Shown here: positions 51,262-60,901 of the stretch, in pieces | Numbering within the stretch: the stretch's first letter is position 1 | Layout of the letters: each line of letters starts with the position of its first letter | Source of the DNA: CAVQZA01 sp963718355 | Lineage (GTDB): Bacteria > Actinomycetota > Thermoleophilia > Gaiellales > Gaiellaceae | NCBI GenBank assembly: GCA_963718355.1 | Contig: CAVQZA010000010.1 | Coordinates: 1-64,000, forward strand | DNA length: 64,000 nucleotides | Direction of reading: 5' to 3' | Program-made: the position numbers and the translations under genes | Notes under the pieces: generated by a model | What the model was told of the DNA's origin: nothing | The model's database searches: none | Seen by the model: the letters and a program-made list of their open reading frames with translations, nothing else

Positions 51262-52040
51262 CAGGCCTTTCCCGTGAAGTACTCGAGCGCCTTCCGCGTC
51301 TTCGTCTGCTGCTCGCCGCTGACGTCGATCCCGCGCCCGCTGAGATAGGCGCGCAGCTCCGCGGCGACCTGGAAGCTCTCGGCCGGTAGGCACTTCGTCG
51401 ACAGCTCGAGCAGGCGCGACCCGTCCGGGTAGAGCCACATCTCGACGACGAGCCGGCGGCGCTCGAGCTCCGCGGGCATCAGCCGGAGCTTGAGGACGAA
51501 GATCGGGCCGAGCACGGTGAGGTCGTCGAGGCCGATGCCCTCGGGCGCGTGGTCGGCGTAGAACGCGCGCTGCTCCCGGGAGAACAGCTTCCGCAGCGGC
51601 AGGCCGCCCGCGACGGTCGACCGCACGTCGGTCTTCCGGGGCGCGCCGCGCATGGAAGCGGAGCAGACGAAGCCGCCGGGCATTGCATCGACCTCGACGA
51701 AGAAGCCCGCCGACCGGCGCAGCTCCTCGGACAGGTTCTCCGGCACGACCGGGCGGAGCTTCACGACCGAGTCGTCCCCTTTCCCCTGGATGCGGCGGGC
51801 GCGGACGACGACGCCGCTCGCGCTCAGCGCCAGGTCAGGCGTCTCGAAGAAGAAGATCTGGCGGATCTGCGCCTCGAGGGGGTCGAGCGCAAGCGCCGTG
51901 ATGGCCGAGCCCTGCTCCGACTCGGGCACGGTGACCTTCAGCTCGACGCTGTCCGAGCCCTTCGCGAGCGCCAGAAGGAGAGCGAGCTCCTCCTCGGACG
52001 CCGCCGCCCTGGGCCCGCTCGTGCCTCCGCCTTCTGCCAT
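51261..52040 (-). CDS. CYTH-domain protein (triphosphate/polyphosphate type)
   Basis: 259 residues, ATG at 52040. VELKVTVPES at about 32 is the ExExK-like start of a CYTH fold, followed by VVVRARRIQGKGDDSVVKLR and a basic/acidic strand pattern to EMWLYPDGSRLLELSTKC. Likely hydrolyses or binds triphosphate or polyphosphate. Overlaps the CYTH-Ppx gene by one base, so both act together. Confidence 0.65.
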   Translation of the reverse strand: MAEGGGTSGPRAAASEEELALLLALAKGSDSVELKVTVPESEQGSAITALALDPLEAQIRQIFFFETPDLALSASGVVVRARRIQGKGDDSVVKLRPVVPENLSEELRRSAGFFVEVDAMPGGFVCSASMRGAPRKTDVRSTVAGGLPLRKLFSREQRAFYADHAPEGIGLDDLTVLGPIFVLKLRLMPAELERRRLVVEMWLYPDGSRLLELSTKCLPAESFQVAAELRAYLSGRGIDVSGEQQTKTRKALEYFTGKA

Positions 52041-52049
52041 TCGTCGAGC

Positions 52050-53759
52050 CTACAACCGCTCGGCGAGTTGCGCCTCGACGGCGCGGTGGACGTTGCCGTG
52101 GATGTGTCCCGGGCCGAGCCGGGCCAGGACTCCATCCTTCTCGAGAACCGCGGCGACCACCGGCTTGACCCGGGCGAGCCGGATCTCGATCCCGAGGCTC
52201 TCGGCGAACTCGAGGATCTCCGCGAGCTTCGCTGCGCCCTGCGAATCGACGAGGTCCACGCCCTCGAGGTCGAGCACGACCGCGCGCACCGGCTCCTCGG
52301 CGTTCAGCGCGAGCCCCCGGATCCGCTCCTCGAGCGCGTCGGCGGTCGCGAAGAACAGGCCGCCGTCGAGCCGCACGACCGCGATGCCGGGGAACGTTTC
52401 GTCGCCGGGGTTCTCCGTCAGGTCGCGGAACACCTGCGTGCCGGGCTCGCGACCGAGGAGCGGCATGCCGGGCTTCGTGGCGACGTAGACGAGCCACACC
52501 AGCGAGAGGCCGATGCCGATCACGACGCCGGCGAGCACACCCGCCGAGAGTACGCCGAGAACCGCGGCGGCCGCAATCCAGAAGTCGAAGCGTTTGACCC
52601 GGTAGAGGCGGCGGAGCTCCGCGATGTCGATCATGCCGAAGACGACCGCGTCGATGATGATCGCCCCGAGCACCGCCTTCGGCAGCTGCGAGAAGAGCGG
52701 CGCGAGTGCGACGAGCGTCAGGAGCACGAGACCGCCGGTGACGAGCGACGCCATCGGGCTGCTCGCCCCGGCCGACTCGTTGAGCGAGCTGGCCGACAGG
52801 CTCGTCGAGACGGGCATTCCCTGAAACGCCCCCGAGGCTAGGTTCGCCATCCCCTGGGCGACGGATTCCTGGTTGACGTCGATGCGGTAGCGGTGGCGGA
52901 CGGCGAACGCGCGAGCGTCGCCGGCGGTCTGCGAGAAGCCGATCAGGAGCAGGCCGGTCGCGGCCGCGATGATCGTCGAGTAGTGCTGGCGGAAGACGTC
53001 GACTCCCGGCAGCTGCGGCGAGGGGAGCCCGCGCGGCACCGGCCCGACGAGCGCGACGCCGTGCGCGCCGAGGTCGAACAGCCAGGTGGCCAGAAGGCCC
53101 GCGACCACGAGCACGAGCGCGCCCGGGACATGCGGTGCTCCGAAGCGCAGACCGAGGATCAGTCCGAGCGCCACGAGCCCCACGAGCAGCGTCGTCCAGC
53201 TGATCTCGCCGAGCGACCGGATCCACGAGGCGAGCTCCTGCCAGGCGGTGTCACCGGAGGTCGACGTGCCGGTCAGCTTCGGCAGCTCGCCGATCACGAC
53301 GTCCACCGCGGCTCCCGCGAGGAACCCCGTCACCACAGCGCGAGAAAGGAACCGCGCGATCCAGCCCATGCGAAATGCCGCAAGCAGGAGGAACAGCGCA
53401 CCGGTCACCAGCGTGATCGCCACCACGAGCTCGGCGGCCTGCGCTCCCCCGACCCCGGTGAACAGCACGGCTCCGCCCGCGACCGCCGCCAGCGACGAGC
53501 TCGGCCCGGTCGAGATGTGCCGTGAGGTGCAGAACAGCGCGTACACGATCGCGCCCGCGGCGGCCGCGTAGAGCCCGTTTTGCACCGGCACTCCGGCGAT
53601 GCCCGCGTAGCCGAGGTCCTTCGGCACGATCATCGCCGTCACGGCGATCCCCGCGAGGACGTCGCCGCGCAGCATCCGCCGGTCGTAGCGCGGCAGCCAG
53701 CCGACGATCGGCAACACGCGACTCAGGCCGCGGCTGGGGGTGTCGGCGAGCGCTGCCAC
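52050..53759 (-). CDS. SulP-family anion transporter with STAS domain
   Basis: 569 residues from GTG 53759 with AGAGGA 8 nt upstream (no ATG fits). Sulfate-transporter signature VPKDLGYAGIAGVPVQNGLY near residue 45, about 11 helices, SRHISTGPSSSLAAV, then a C-terminal STAS domain (about 440-565: GGLFFATADALEERIRGL; VVLDLEGVDLVDSQGAAKL). Imports sulfate, bicarbonate or another anion. 9 nt before the CYTH gene on the same strand; probably one transcript. Confidence 0.9.
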   Translation of the reverse strand: MAALADTPSRGLSRVLPIVGWLPRYDRRMLRGDVLAGIAVTAMIVPKDLGYAGIAGVPVQNGLYAAAAGAIVYALFCTSRHISTGPSSSLAAVAGGAVLFTGVGGAQAAELVVAITLVTGALFLLLAAFRMGWIARFLSRAVVTGFLAGAAVDVVIGELPKLTGTSTSGDTAWQELASWIRSLGEISWTTLLVGLVALGLILGLRFGAPHVPGALVLVVAGLLATWLFDLGAHGVALVGPVPRGLPSPQLPGVDVFRQHYSTIIAAATGLLLIGFSQTAGDARAFAVRHRYRIDVNQESVAQGMANLASGAFQGMPVSTSLSASSLNESAGASSPMASLVTGGLVLLTLVALAPLFSQLPKAVLGAIIIDAVVFGMIDIAELRRLYRVKRFDFWIAAAAVLGVLSAGVLAGVVIGIGLSLVWLVYVATKPGMPLLGREPGTQVFRDLTENPGDETFPGIAVVRLDGGLFFATADALEERIRGLALNAEEPVRAVVLDLEGVDLVDSQGAAKLAEILEFAESLGIEIRLARVKPVVAAVLEKDGVLARLGPGHIHGNVHRAVEAQLAERL

Positions 53760-53778
53760 CGCCGCCAATCCTCTCAGA

Positions 53779-54336
53779 TCAGTTTTCGGGCGTGCCCTGG
53801 GCCTTGTTCTTCGCGGCCCTGCGACGCAGCCACCAGACGACCGCGCCGACGATGACCGCGCCCGCGAGGATGCCGAAGGCGATCCAGCCCCACTGCGTGC
53901 TGCTCGTCGAAGCCTCGTTGTTGGACGCCGCGGCCGCCCCGGCCGCGGCCGCCGCACCGGGGCTCACGCCGGTCGACGTCGTCGTGACCGTCGTCGGCGG
54001 CGCCGTGACGGTGGTCTGCAGCGTCTGGGTCTGCGTGACCGTGACCGGCGGCTGTGTCGCGGTCTCGGCGGGAAGTGTCTGTGTGACCGTTGGCCCGGTG
54101 ACGGTCTCGGTCACCGTCGGCGTCGTCACGGATACGGTCGCGGCGGGAGTCGTCGGCGTCGGCGTGGAGAGCGTCGGCGTCGTGCGGACGGTTGCCGCTC
54201 GGGTCGTCCCGGCCGCGCTACCCGAGCCGCCACACGAGACGAGAGCGAGCGAGGCGAGCACGCCGAGCGCTGCGGACGCCGCAAGTCGGGCCACGATCAG
54301 GCTGCGGGAGTGCCGGCGGCTGTGGAGATCGGTCAT
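53779..54336 (-). CDS. Thr/Pro-rich lipoprotein with C-terminal membrane helix
   Basis: 185 residues, ATG at 54336 after GAGGAGC. Lipobox ASLALVSC at about 33-40, then a long low-complexity Thr/Pro/Val region (repeats of TVT, TPT, TQT), an Ala run, one membrane helix (WIAFGILAGAVIVGAVVWWL) and a basic tail. Anchored at both ends of a flexible linker. Function unknown. Confidence 0.75.
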   Translation of the reverse strand: MTDLHSRRHSRSLIVARLAASAALGVLASLALVSCGGSGSAAGTTRAATVRTTPTLSTPTPTTPAATVSVTTPTVTETVTGPTVTQTLPAETATQPPVTVTQTQTLQTTVTAPPTTVTTTSTGVSPGAAAAAGAAAASNNEASTSSTQWGWIAFGILAGAVIVGAVVWWLRRRAAKNKAQGTPEN

Positions 54337-54441
54337 TCGAATGCTCCTCGGACGGGTATTCGCCGGAGCGCGAGACTCGCCTGCCTGCGCCGTCCGCGGA
54401 ACGGCGGACACGTCGAGGCACTAGCGTACCCGTCGATCCGC

Positions 54442-57145
54442 ATGCACACCGATACCGATCAGACTGTCGCGCCCTACGCGCGCGAAACCGCCGCGGTCGT
54501 CGCCGCGCTCGGCTCGGACGCCGATTCCGGACTGACCGTCGCCGAGGCGGCGGCGCGGCTTGCAAGCTACGGCCCGAATCAGATCACCGCGGAGAAGCCG
54601 CCCTCGGTATGGGCCGTGGCGCTGCAGCAGCTGCGCGATCCGATGAACATCATGCTCGTCGCGGTCACCGCGGTCAGCTTCGCGATCGGGCAGGTCTCGA
54701 CCGGTGTGATCGTGGGCCTGCTGATCGTGCTCAACGTGTTCCTCGGCGCGAGGCAGGAGCTGAAGGCGCGGGAGAGCGTGACCGCCCTCTCCAACCTCCA
54801 GGTGCCGCAGGCGAAGGTGACTCGCGACGGCACACTGGCCTCGTGCAGGCGGTCGACCTCGTCCCGGGCGATCTCGTCCAGGTGGAGGCGGGCGACATCG
54901 TGCCGGCGGACGGGCGCGTCGTCCGCTCCGCGACGCTGGAGACCCACGAGGCGGCGCTGACCGGCGAGAGCGCGCCGATCCCCAAGGACGCGGGCGCGCT
55001 CGCGGGCGAGGACATCGCGCTCGGCGACCGGTCGAACATGCTGTTCCAGAACACTGCGGTCACGAGGGGCACCGGCGCGCTCGTCTTGACCGCGACCGGG
55101 ATGGGCACCGAGATGGGCCAGATCGCGACGATGCTGACCTCGGTCACGCGCACACGCTCGCCGCTGCAGAAGGAGCTCGGCTCGCTCACGAAGGTGCTCG
55201 GGCTGATCGCCTGGGGCGCAGTCGCCTTCATCGTGATCGTCGGCACCGCGCGTGGGCTGCCGTTCGACCAGGTGCTGCTGCTCGGGACGGCGATGGCGAT
55301 CTCGGCGATCCCGACCGGGATGCCCGCGTTCGTCTCGGGCCTCCTGTCCTTCGGCGCGAAGCAGCTCGCCGACGCGAAGGCCGTCGTCAAGAACCTCACC
55401 GACGTCGAGACCCTCGGGGCGACGAGCGCGATCAACACGGACAAGACCGGGACGCTGACGCTGAACGAGATGATGGTCTCGACGCTGTACACGGCCGGCT
55501 CGTGGTTCACGGTCGAGGGCGAGGGCTACCGCAAGAGCGGGGCGCTCCGGTCGGTCGCAGGGGCTCCGGTGCCGGACTTCACCAGGCTCGCGCTCGGCCT
55601 CGTGCTCGACAGCGACGCGACGGTGGCCGACGACGGGAGTGTGGTCGGCGATCCGACCGAGGCGGCGCTCGTGGTGCTCGCGGCCAAGCTCGGCGTCGAC
55701 GCAGAGGAGACGCGACGGGCCTATCCGCGCCTGGCCGAGGTGCCGTTCGACTCCGATTACAAGTTCATGGCCACCTTCCACCACTATTCGGTCGACGGGA
55801 GGGAGCAGGTGATCCAGCTCGTCAAGGGCGGCCCCGACGTCGTGCTGGCGCGCTGCACGTTGCGGGCGGCCCGATGACGGGCTCGCAGGTGCCGCTCGAG
55901 GACGCGCGCCCGGGCATCGACGAGGCGAACGAGCGCATGGGTGGGCAGGGCCTGCGCGTTCTCGCGTTCGCCGCGCGCGTGGTCGGCGAAGACGAGCTCG
56001 ACGCGATGACCGTCGACCCGATGTCGCTGACCCGCGACCTCGCGTTCGTCGGGATGGTCGGGATCATCGACCCGCTGCGGCCGACGGCGAAGGCCGCGGT
56101 CGAGACGGCGCTCGCCGCGGGGATCGACGTGCGGATGATCACCGGCGACCACGCGGTCACCGCGCAGGCGATCGGCGCGGCGCTCGGGCTCGGTCCGGGC
56201 GCGATCAGCGGCAGCGAGCTGCAGGCGCTGAGCGACGAGGAGGTCGTCCGCCGGCTCCCCGAGCTGCACGTCTTCGGACGGGTCACGCCGCAGGACAAGT
56301 TGCGCCTCGCCCGTCTGATGCAGGAGCAGGGCCTGATCGTGGCGATGACCGGCGACGCCGTGAACGACGCCGCGGCGCTGAAGCAGGCGGACATCGGCGT
56401 GGCGATGGGCAGCGGCAGCGAGGTCACCAAGCAGGCGGGCCGCATGATCCTCACCGACGACAACTTCGGCACGCTCGTGCACGCCGTCGAGATCGGCCGC
56501 CGCGTCTACGAGAAGGTCGTCTCGTACGTCCGCTTCCAGATGACGCAGCTGCTCTCGCTCGTGCTGCTGTTCGTGGTCGCCACGGCGTTCGACATCAACC
56601 AGGGCGTCGCCCTGACCCCGCTCATGGTGCTGTACCTGCTCGTCTTCGTCACATCCTCCGGGGTGGTCGTGATCGCCGTCGGCCCGGGTGCGCCGGACGT
56701 GATGCACCGGCCGCCGCGCGACCCGAAGCTGCCGATCACCAACCGTTCGGCGATCACCCTCTGGGCGGTCTACGCCGTCACGCTCTTCATCGGCGCCCTG
56801 ATCCCGCTCATCGCCGGGCCGGACGATCCGAGCACCGACGTGCCGACGGCGGCGCTGACGATGACCTTCGTGGTGATGGGCCTCGGGACGGTGTTCAACG
56901 CGCTCACCAACCGTCGCGATCCTGCGAGCGGGCTCTCGGCGCCGATCCTGAAGGCGCTTGCGATCTCGCTCGTCCCGGTCACGCTGATCGTCCTGGCGAC
57001 CGAGCTCCCCGGCCTGCAGAAGGGGCTGCTGACGACCTCGCTCACCGGCAAGGAGTGGCTTGCCTGCATCGGGCTTGCCGGGTTGCTGCCACTGGTCGTC
57101 GAGAGCGGCAAATGGCTCCGGCGGCGGCGAGCGGTCGAGGGCTAG
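54442..57145 (+). pseudogene. P-type cation ATPase with two frameshifts
   Basis: ATG at 54442. The first 132 residues (cation-ATPase N-domain, first helix pair) are in one frame; near 54838 a single-base loss moves the reading to LVQAVDLVPGDLVQVEAGD and on through LTGESAP and the phosphorylation site DKTGTLTLNE; near 55866 another single-base loss moves it to GGPMTGSQVPLEDARPG and on to the end. The hinge reads TGDAVNDAAAL where GDGVNDAP is usual. Joined, it would be about 900 residues of a Ca/Mg- or H-type pump. As read it cannot make a full protein. Two -1 indels in an otherwise well kept sequence could also be consensus errors. Confidence 0.75.
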
Positions 57146-59085
57146 CGGCGCGTGCTCGCGTAGGCGACGACGGGCTCGAGCGACGCGGGATTCACGAGCG
57201 CGTCGGCGCTGGCCACCTCCGCAGCGGGGACGCCGGCGAGGATCCGTTTCACCGGCAGCTCGAGCTTCTTGCCGGTGAGCGTCTGCGGGATCATCGGCAG
57301 TGCGACGATCGTGTCCGGCACGTGGCGCGGCGAGAGTGCGTCGCGGAGCGCGCCGGCGATGCGCTTGCGCAGAGCGTCGTCGAGCTCCAGGCCGTCGCGC
57401 AGGACGACGAAGAGGATCAACTCATCCGCTTCTTCGAGGTGGACGACGAGGCTGTCGACGACCTCGTCGAGCTCCTCGAGCGCCGAGTAGAACTCGCTCG
57501 TTCCGAGCCGCACCCCGCCACGGTTGAGCGTCGCGTCGGAGCGGCCGGTGATCACCGAACTGCCGCGCTCGGTGAACATGATCCAGTCGCCCTGGCGCCA
57601 GATCCCGGGGTAGTGGTCGAAGTAGGCGGCGCGGTAGCGCTCGTAGCCCGGATCGTTCCAGAACGAGACAGCCATCGACGGCATCGGCTGGCGGATCACC
57701 AGCTCACCCAGCTCGCCGACGACCTCCTCGCTGTGCTCGTCGAACGCGGCGGTGTCGATACCGAGGCAGCGACCGGCGATCTCGCCCGCGTACACGGGCA
57801 GCAGCGGACAGCCCTGGACGATCCCGGAGCAGACGTCGGTGCCGCCGCTGCCGTTGATCAGGAGCACGCTCCTGTCGACCTGCTCGTAGATCCACTCGAA
57901 GCCGTCGACGGGGAGCGGCGAGCCGGCGACCGTGAGCGAGCGGAGCGAGGACAGGTCGTACTGACGGCCCGGCTCGACGCCCGCCTTGCGGCATGCGAGC
58001 GCGAACGCGGGGCTGATCCCCATCAGCGTCGGCCGCGTCTGCTCGGCCAGTTGCCACGCGTAGCCGAGGTCGGGATAGCCCGGGTTGCCGTCGAGCATCA
58101 CGATCGACGCCCGCAGGAGCAGCGTCGACATCAGCGCGTTCCACATCATCCAGGCGGTCGTCGTGAACCACTGGAGCCGGTCGCCGGGGCGCACGTCCCA
58201 CGCGAGCCCGAGATTCTTCAGGTGCTCGAGGAGGATCCCGCCGTGGCCGTGCACGATCGCCTTCGGCAGGCCGGTCGTGCCGGATGAGAAGAGGACGTAG
58301 AGCGGGTGCGCGAAGGGCACCGGGTCGAACTCGAGCGGCCCCGTCTCGCTGAGCAACTCGTGCCACGAGATCGCGCCGGGGATCGCGTCGCCGCTGTAGG
58401 CGACGTCGACGACCGTCTCCAGCGACGGCAGGCGCTCGCGGATCGCGGCGACGTTCTCGCCCCGGTCGATCGCCTTCTCGCCGTAGACATAGCCGCCGAC
58501 CGCGAGCAGCACCTTCGGCTCGAGCTGGCCCAGCCGGTCGACGACGCTGCGAACGCCGAACTCCGGCGGGCACGTCGCCCAGATCGCGCCGAGGCTCGCC
58601 GCCGCGAGGAACGCGACCGCCGTCTCGGGGATGTTCGGCAGGTAGGCGACGACGCGGTCGCCCGGGCCGACGCCGAGCCGTTGCAGGCCGGCGCGCGCCC
58701 GTGCGACCTGGTCGCGGAGCTCGCCGAACGTGAGCTCGAGCTTTTCGCGCGTCTGGGAGTGGGCGACGATCGCGACCCTCTTGAGATCCTCGTCGAGACC
58801 GACCATGTGCTCGGCGTAGTTCAGCGTCGCGCCCGGGAACCACTCCGCGCCGGGCATCTCGCGCGAGCCGAGCACGCGCTCGTACGGCGTGTGCGCGCGG
58901 ACGCCGAAGTAGTCCCAGATCGAGGACCAGAAACCCTCGAGATCGGTCACCGACCAGCGGTAGAGCTCGTCGTAGCCCGTGAAATCGTGGCCCCGCTCGG
59001 CGCGCAGCCACTCGACGTACTGGCCCATCTCGAACCGCTCCCGCCAGTCCGAAGGCGGCGTCCAGATGGCTTCTCCCTGCTTCAC
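57142..59085 (-). CDS. Acyl-CoA ligase, acetoacetyl-CoA synthetase family; hydroxycinnamate ligase candidate
   Basis: 647 residues from GTG 59085, overlapping the GMC stop. ACAS_N-type start (YRWSVTDLEGFWSSIWDYFG), adenylation P-loop VLFSSGTTGLPKAIVHGHGG (about 263-282), YTTAWMMW-like TTTAWMMWNALMS, and catalytic Lys in QTLTGKKLELPVKRI. By family an acetoacetate-CoA ligase. But it is the only CoA ligase in the operon whose first enzyme, hydroxycinnamoyl-CoA hydratase-lyase, needs a hydroxycinnamoyl-CoA; I infer it may be the feruloyl/coumaroyl-CoA ligase. 3' end shares CTAG with the convergent ATPase. Confidence 0.8.
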   Translation of the reverse strand: MKQGEAIWTPPSDWRERFEMGQYVEWLRAERGHDFTGYDELYRWSVTDLEGFWSSIWDYFGVRAHTPYERVLGSREMPGAEWFPGATLNYAEHMVGLDEDLKRVAIVAHSQTREKLELTFGELRDQVARARAGLQRLGVGPGDRVVAYLPNIPETAVAFLAAASLGAIWATCPPEFGVRSVVDRLGQLEPKVLLAVGGYVYGEKAIDRGENVAAIRERLPSLETVVDVAYSGDAIPGAISWHELLSETGPLEFDPVPFAHPLYVLFSSGTTGLPKAIVHGHGGILLEHLKNLGLAWDVRPGDRLQWFTTTAWMMWNALMSTLLLRASIVMLDGNPGYPDLGYAWQLAEQTRPTLMGISPAFALACRKAGVEPGRQYDLSSLRSLTVAGSPLPVDGFEWIYEQVDRSVLLINGSGGTDVCSGIVQGCPLLPVYAGEIAGRCLGIDTAAFDEHSEEVVGELGELVIRQPMPSMAVSFWNDPGYERYRAAYFDHYPGIWRQGDWIMFTERGSSVITGRSDATLNRGGVRLGTSEFYSALEELDEVVDSLVVHLEEADELILFVVLRDGLELDDALRKRIAGALRDALSPRHVPDTIVALPMIPQTLTGKKLELPVKRILAGVPAAEVASADALVNPASLEPVVAYASTRR

Positions 59086-60518
59086 GCTGCTGCGGAAAGG
59101 TAGCCGCTGGGATCGCGGTCGAGGTGGTCCGCGAGCCGTGTCGCGAGCGCCATGATCGTCAGCGACGGGTTCACCGACAGCGTGCGCGGGACGAGCGAGC
59201 CGTCGCCGACGAAGAGCCGCTTCACGTCGTGCGACTCGCAGTTGCGGTCGACCACCGATCGCGTCGGGTCGTCGCCCATCCGGCAGGTGCCCTGAACGTG
59301 GGTCGAGGCGAGGCCGCTCCACGCGATCTGCTTCGCTCCCGCCGCCTCGAGCACCTCGCGGCTGAAGCGCAGCGCATTGTCGATCCGCTCGAGCTCGTTC
59401 GGCTGGAAGTCGATGTCGAACCGCTCGCCGCGATTCGCGTCCACGACCACGGCAGCGTTGTTGTCGTCGTTCACCATCGCGAGCACGCCGACCCAATATC
59501 GGAACCCACGCAGCGCCTCGGTCAGGCGCGGTCCCCAGAACGGGCCGTTCTCGTCGCCGAGCGTGGTCGCGAAGGCGATCGGATCCTGGATCGTCGTCGC
59601 CTCGATCACGAAGCCGCCGTCCTCGTCGTGCTGGTGCGCCATGCAGTGCGCGGTGATCGGATAGACCATGTGCGCGTCCTGCGGCTCGTCGAAGAGCCCG
59701 TAGACGAGCCGAACGGGGTGGAGGCCGAGGTTCCGGCCTACCGCGGGGCCGTCGAGGCCGGAGCGTAGGAGGAGCTGCGGCGTGTTCAGGGTCCCCGCGG
59801 CGACCACGACCGCGCCCGCGTGGATCGAGTGGCGGTCGCCCGCGGCGTCGACGTACTCGACTCCGGTCGCGACGCCGTTCTCGATCAGCACGCGCTCGAC
59901 CGTCGCCTCCGCGCGCAGTTCGAGCAGGCCACGCGCCCACGCGTCGTGGATGTAGGTGTTCATCGTCGACTTGCCCGCGTTCGTCGGGCAGCCCTGGAGG
60001 CAGGAGCCGCAGCGCATGCAGTTGGCGTCGGTGTACGCGGTGACGGGCTCGAGCTCGGCGCCGAGCGCGCGGAAGCCCGCCTCGACGGTGCGGACGCTCT
60101 TCGTCCAGTCGGTGCGCTCGCGCACGCCGAGCACCTGCTCGACGCGGTCGTACCAGGGCGCGAGATCGGCCGGGGTGAACGGCTCGCCGCGCTCGGTCGT
60201 GAGTCCGGTCGCCGGATGCCACTTCGCGACGTCGCGCTCGTGAGCGCGCAGCGCGACCTTTGTGTTGATCGTGGTCGTGCCGCCGACGCAGCGGCCGGCA
60301 AGGAAGGCGAACATCTCGCCGCCGGGCAGCGGCGCGAGTCGCAGCGGCCAGAACATGTCGTGGGTCGCCTTCGCCTCCCAGCGCGTGAAGTCGGCGGCCG
60401 TGAGGTGCGGCCCGCACTCGAGCAGGAGCACGTCGCGCCCCCGCTGCGCGAGCTCGCCCGCAACGACGCCGCCGCCCGCGCCCGACCCCACGACGACCAC
60501 GTCGAACTCGGACTTCAC
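59082..60518 (-). CDS. GMC oxidoreductase with ferredoxin-like Cys motif
   Basis: 478 residues from GTG 60518. FAD loop VVGSGAGGGVVAGELA, Glu in LLLECGP, then GRCVGGTTTINT. At 167-177 four Cys form CxxCxxCxxxCP, the spacing of a 4Fe-4S ferredoxin site. C-terminus STHVQGTCRMG and SVNPSLTIMA give the His-Asn active pair. Related to long-chain alcohol oxidase-type GMC enzymes. Follows a subunit-3-like gene by a 4-bp overlap, so it is probably a two-subunit dehydrogenase passing electrons to a membrane carrier. In this operon an aromatic alcohol or aldehyde substrate is plausible. Confidence 0.82.
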   Translation of the reverse strand: MKSEFDVVVVGSGAGGGVVAGELAQRGRDVLLLECGPHLTAADFTRWEAKATHDMFWPLRLAPLPGGEMFAFLAGRCVGGTTTINTKVALRAHERDVAKWHPATGLTTERGEPFTPADLAPWYDRVEQVLGVRERTDWTKSVRTVEAGFRALGAELEPVTAYTDANCMRCGSCLQGCPTNAGKSTMNTYIHDAWARGLLELRAEATVERVLIENGVATGVEYVDAAGDRHSIHAGAVVVAAGTLNTPQLLLRSGLDGPAVGRNLGLHPVRLVYGLFDEPQDAHMVYPITAHCMAHQHDEDGGFVIEATTIQDPIAFATTLGDENGPFWGPRLTEALRGFRYWVGVLAMVNDDNNAAVVVDANRGERFDIDFQPNELERIDNALRFSREVLEAAGAKQIAWSGLASTHVQGTCRMGDDPTRSVVDRNCESHDVKRLFVGDGSLVPRTLSVNPSLTIMALATRLADHLDRDPSGYLSAAA

Positions 60519-60892
60519 GCGATCCCCATGTACGACCAGTCCTTGCCCAGGCGCGTCGCGAGGGGCGAGTTGAAGTCGATCTCGGCCCACGCGCCCGGCC
60601 CGTCCTTGCCCTGCGCGACGAAGTCGCTGTAGTACGCCTCGCACGCGAGCGCGCGGATGAAGCCGAACTCGGGCGTCTGCGCCCGCTCGGCGAGCGCCTC
60701 GGCGCCGGCCTCCGCGGCGGGCGCGAGAGCATCGATCGCCTCCAGCGCCTGTTCCCGCACCGGAGGCGGCATCCCGGCCAGCATTGCGTCGATGTAGACG
60801 ACGGAGCCGACGCGAGCCGAGCCGGGCACGATCAGTTCGCAGATCGCCTCGAGAGAGGCGGCCCGGCGCTCGTCGAGTGTCCTCAGCGCCAC
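60515..60892 (-). CDS. Gluconate 2-dehydrogenase subunit 3-like protein
   Basis: 125 residues. Pattern LEAICELIVPGSARVGSVVY ... DAMLAGMPPPVREQ ... TPEFGFIRALACEAYYSDF ... WSYMGI matches the small subunit of flavoprotein gluconate-type dehydrogenases. No Tat signal is seen, unlike many relatives, so the complex may be cytoplasmic. Partner: the GMC enzyme that overlaps it. Confidence 0.8.
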   Translation of the reverse strand: MALRTLDERRAASLEAICELIVPGSARVGSVVYIDAMLAGMPPPVREQALEAIDALAPAAEAGAEALAERAQTPEFGFIRALACEAYYSDFVAQGKDGPGAWAEIDFNSPLATRLGKDWSYMGIA

Positions 60893-60901
60893 GAATCGAC
60901 T

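Noticed and set aside
57142..60732. A single open frame of 1196 codons on the minus strand
   Set aside because: Only the part below 59085 is the CoA ligase; the upper part is the out-of-frame shadow of the GMC gene (Arg/Pro-rich, no motifs).
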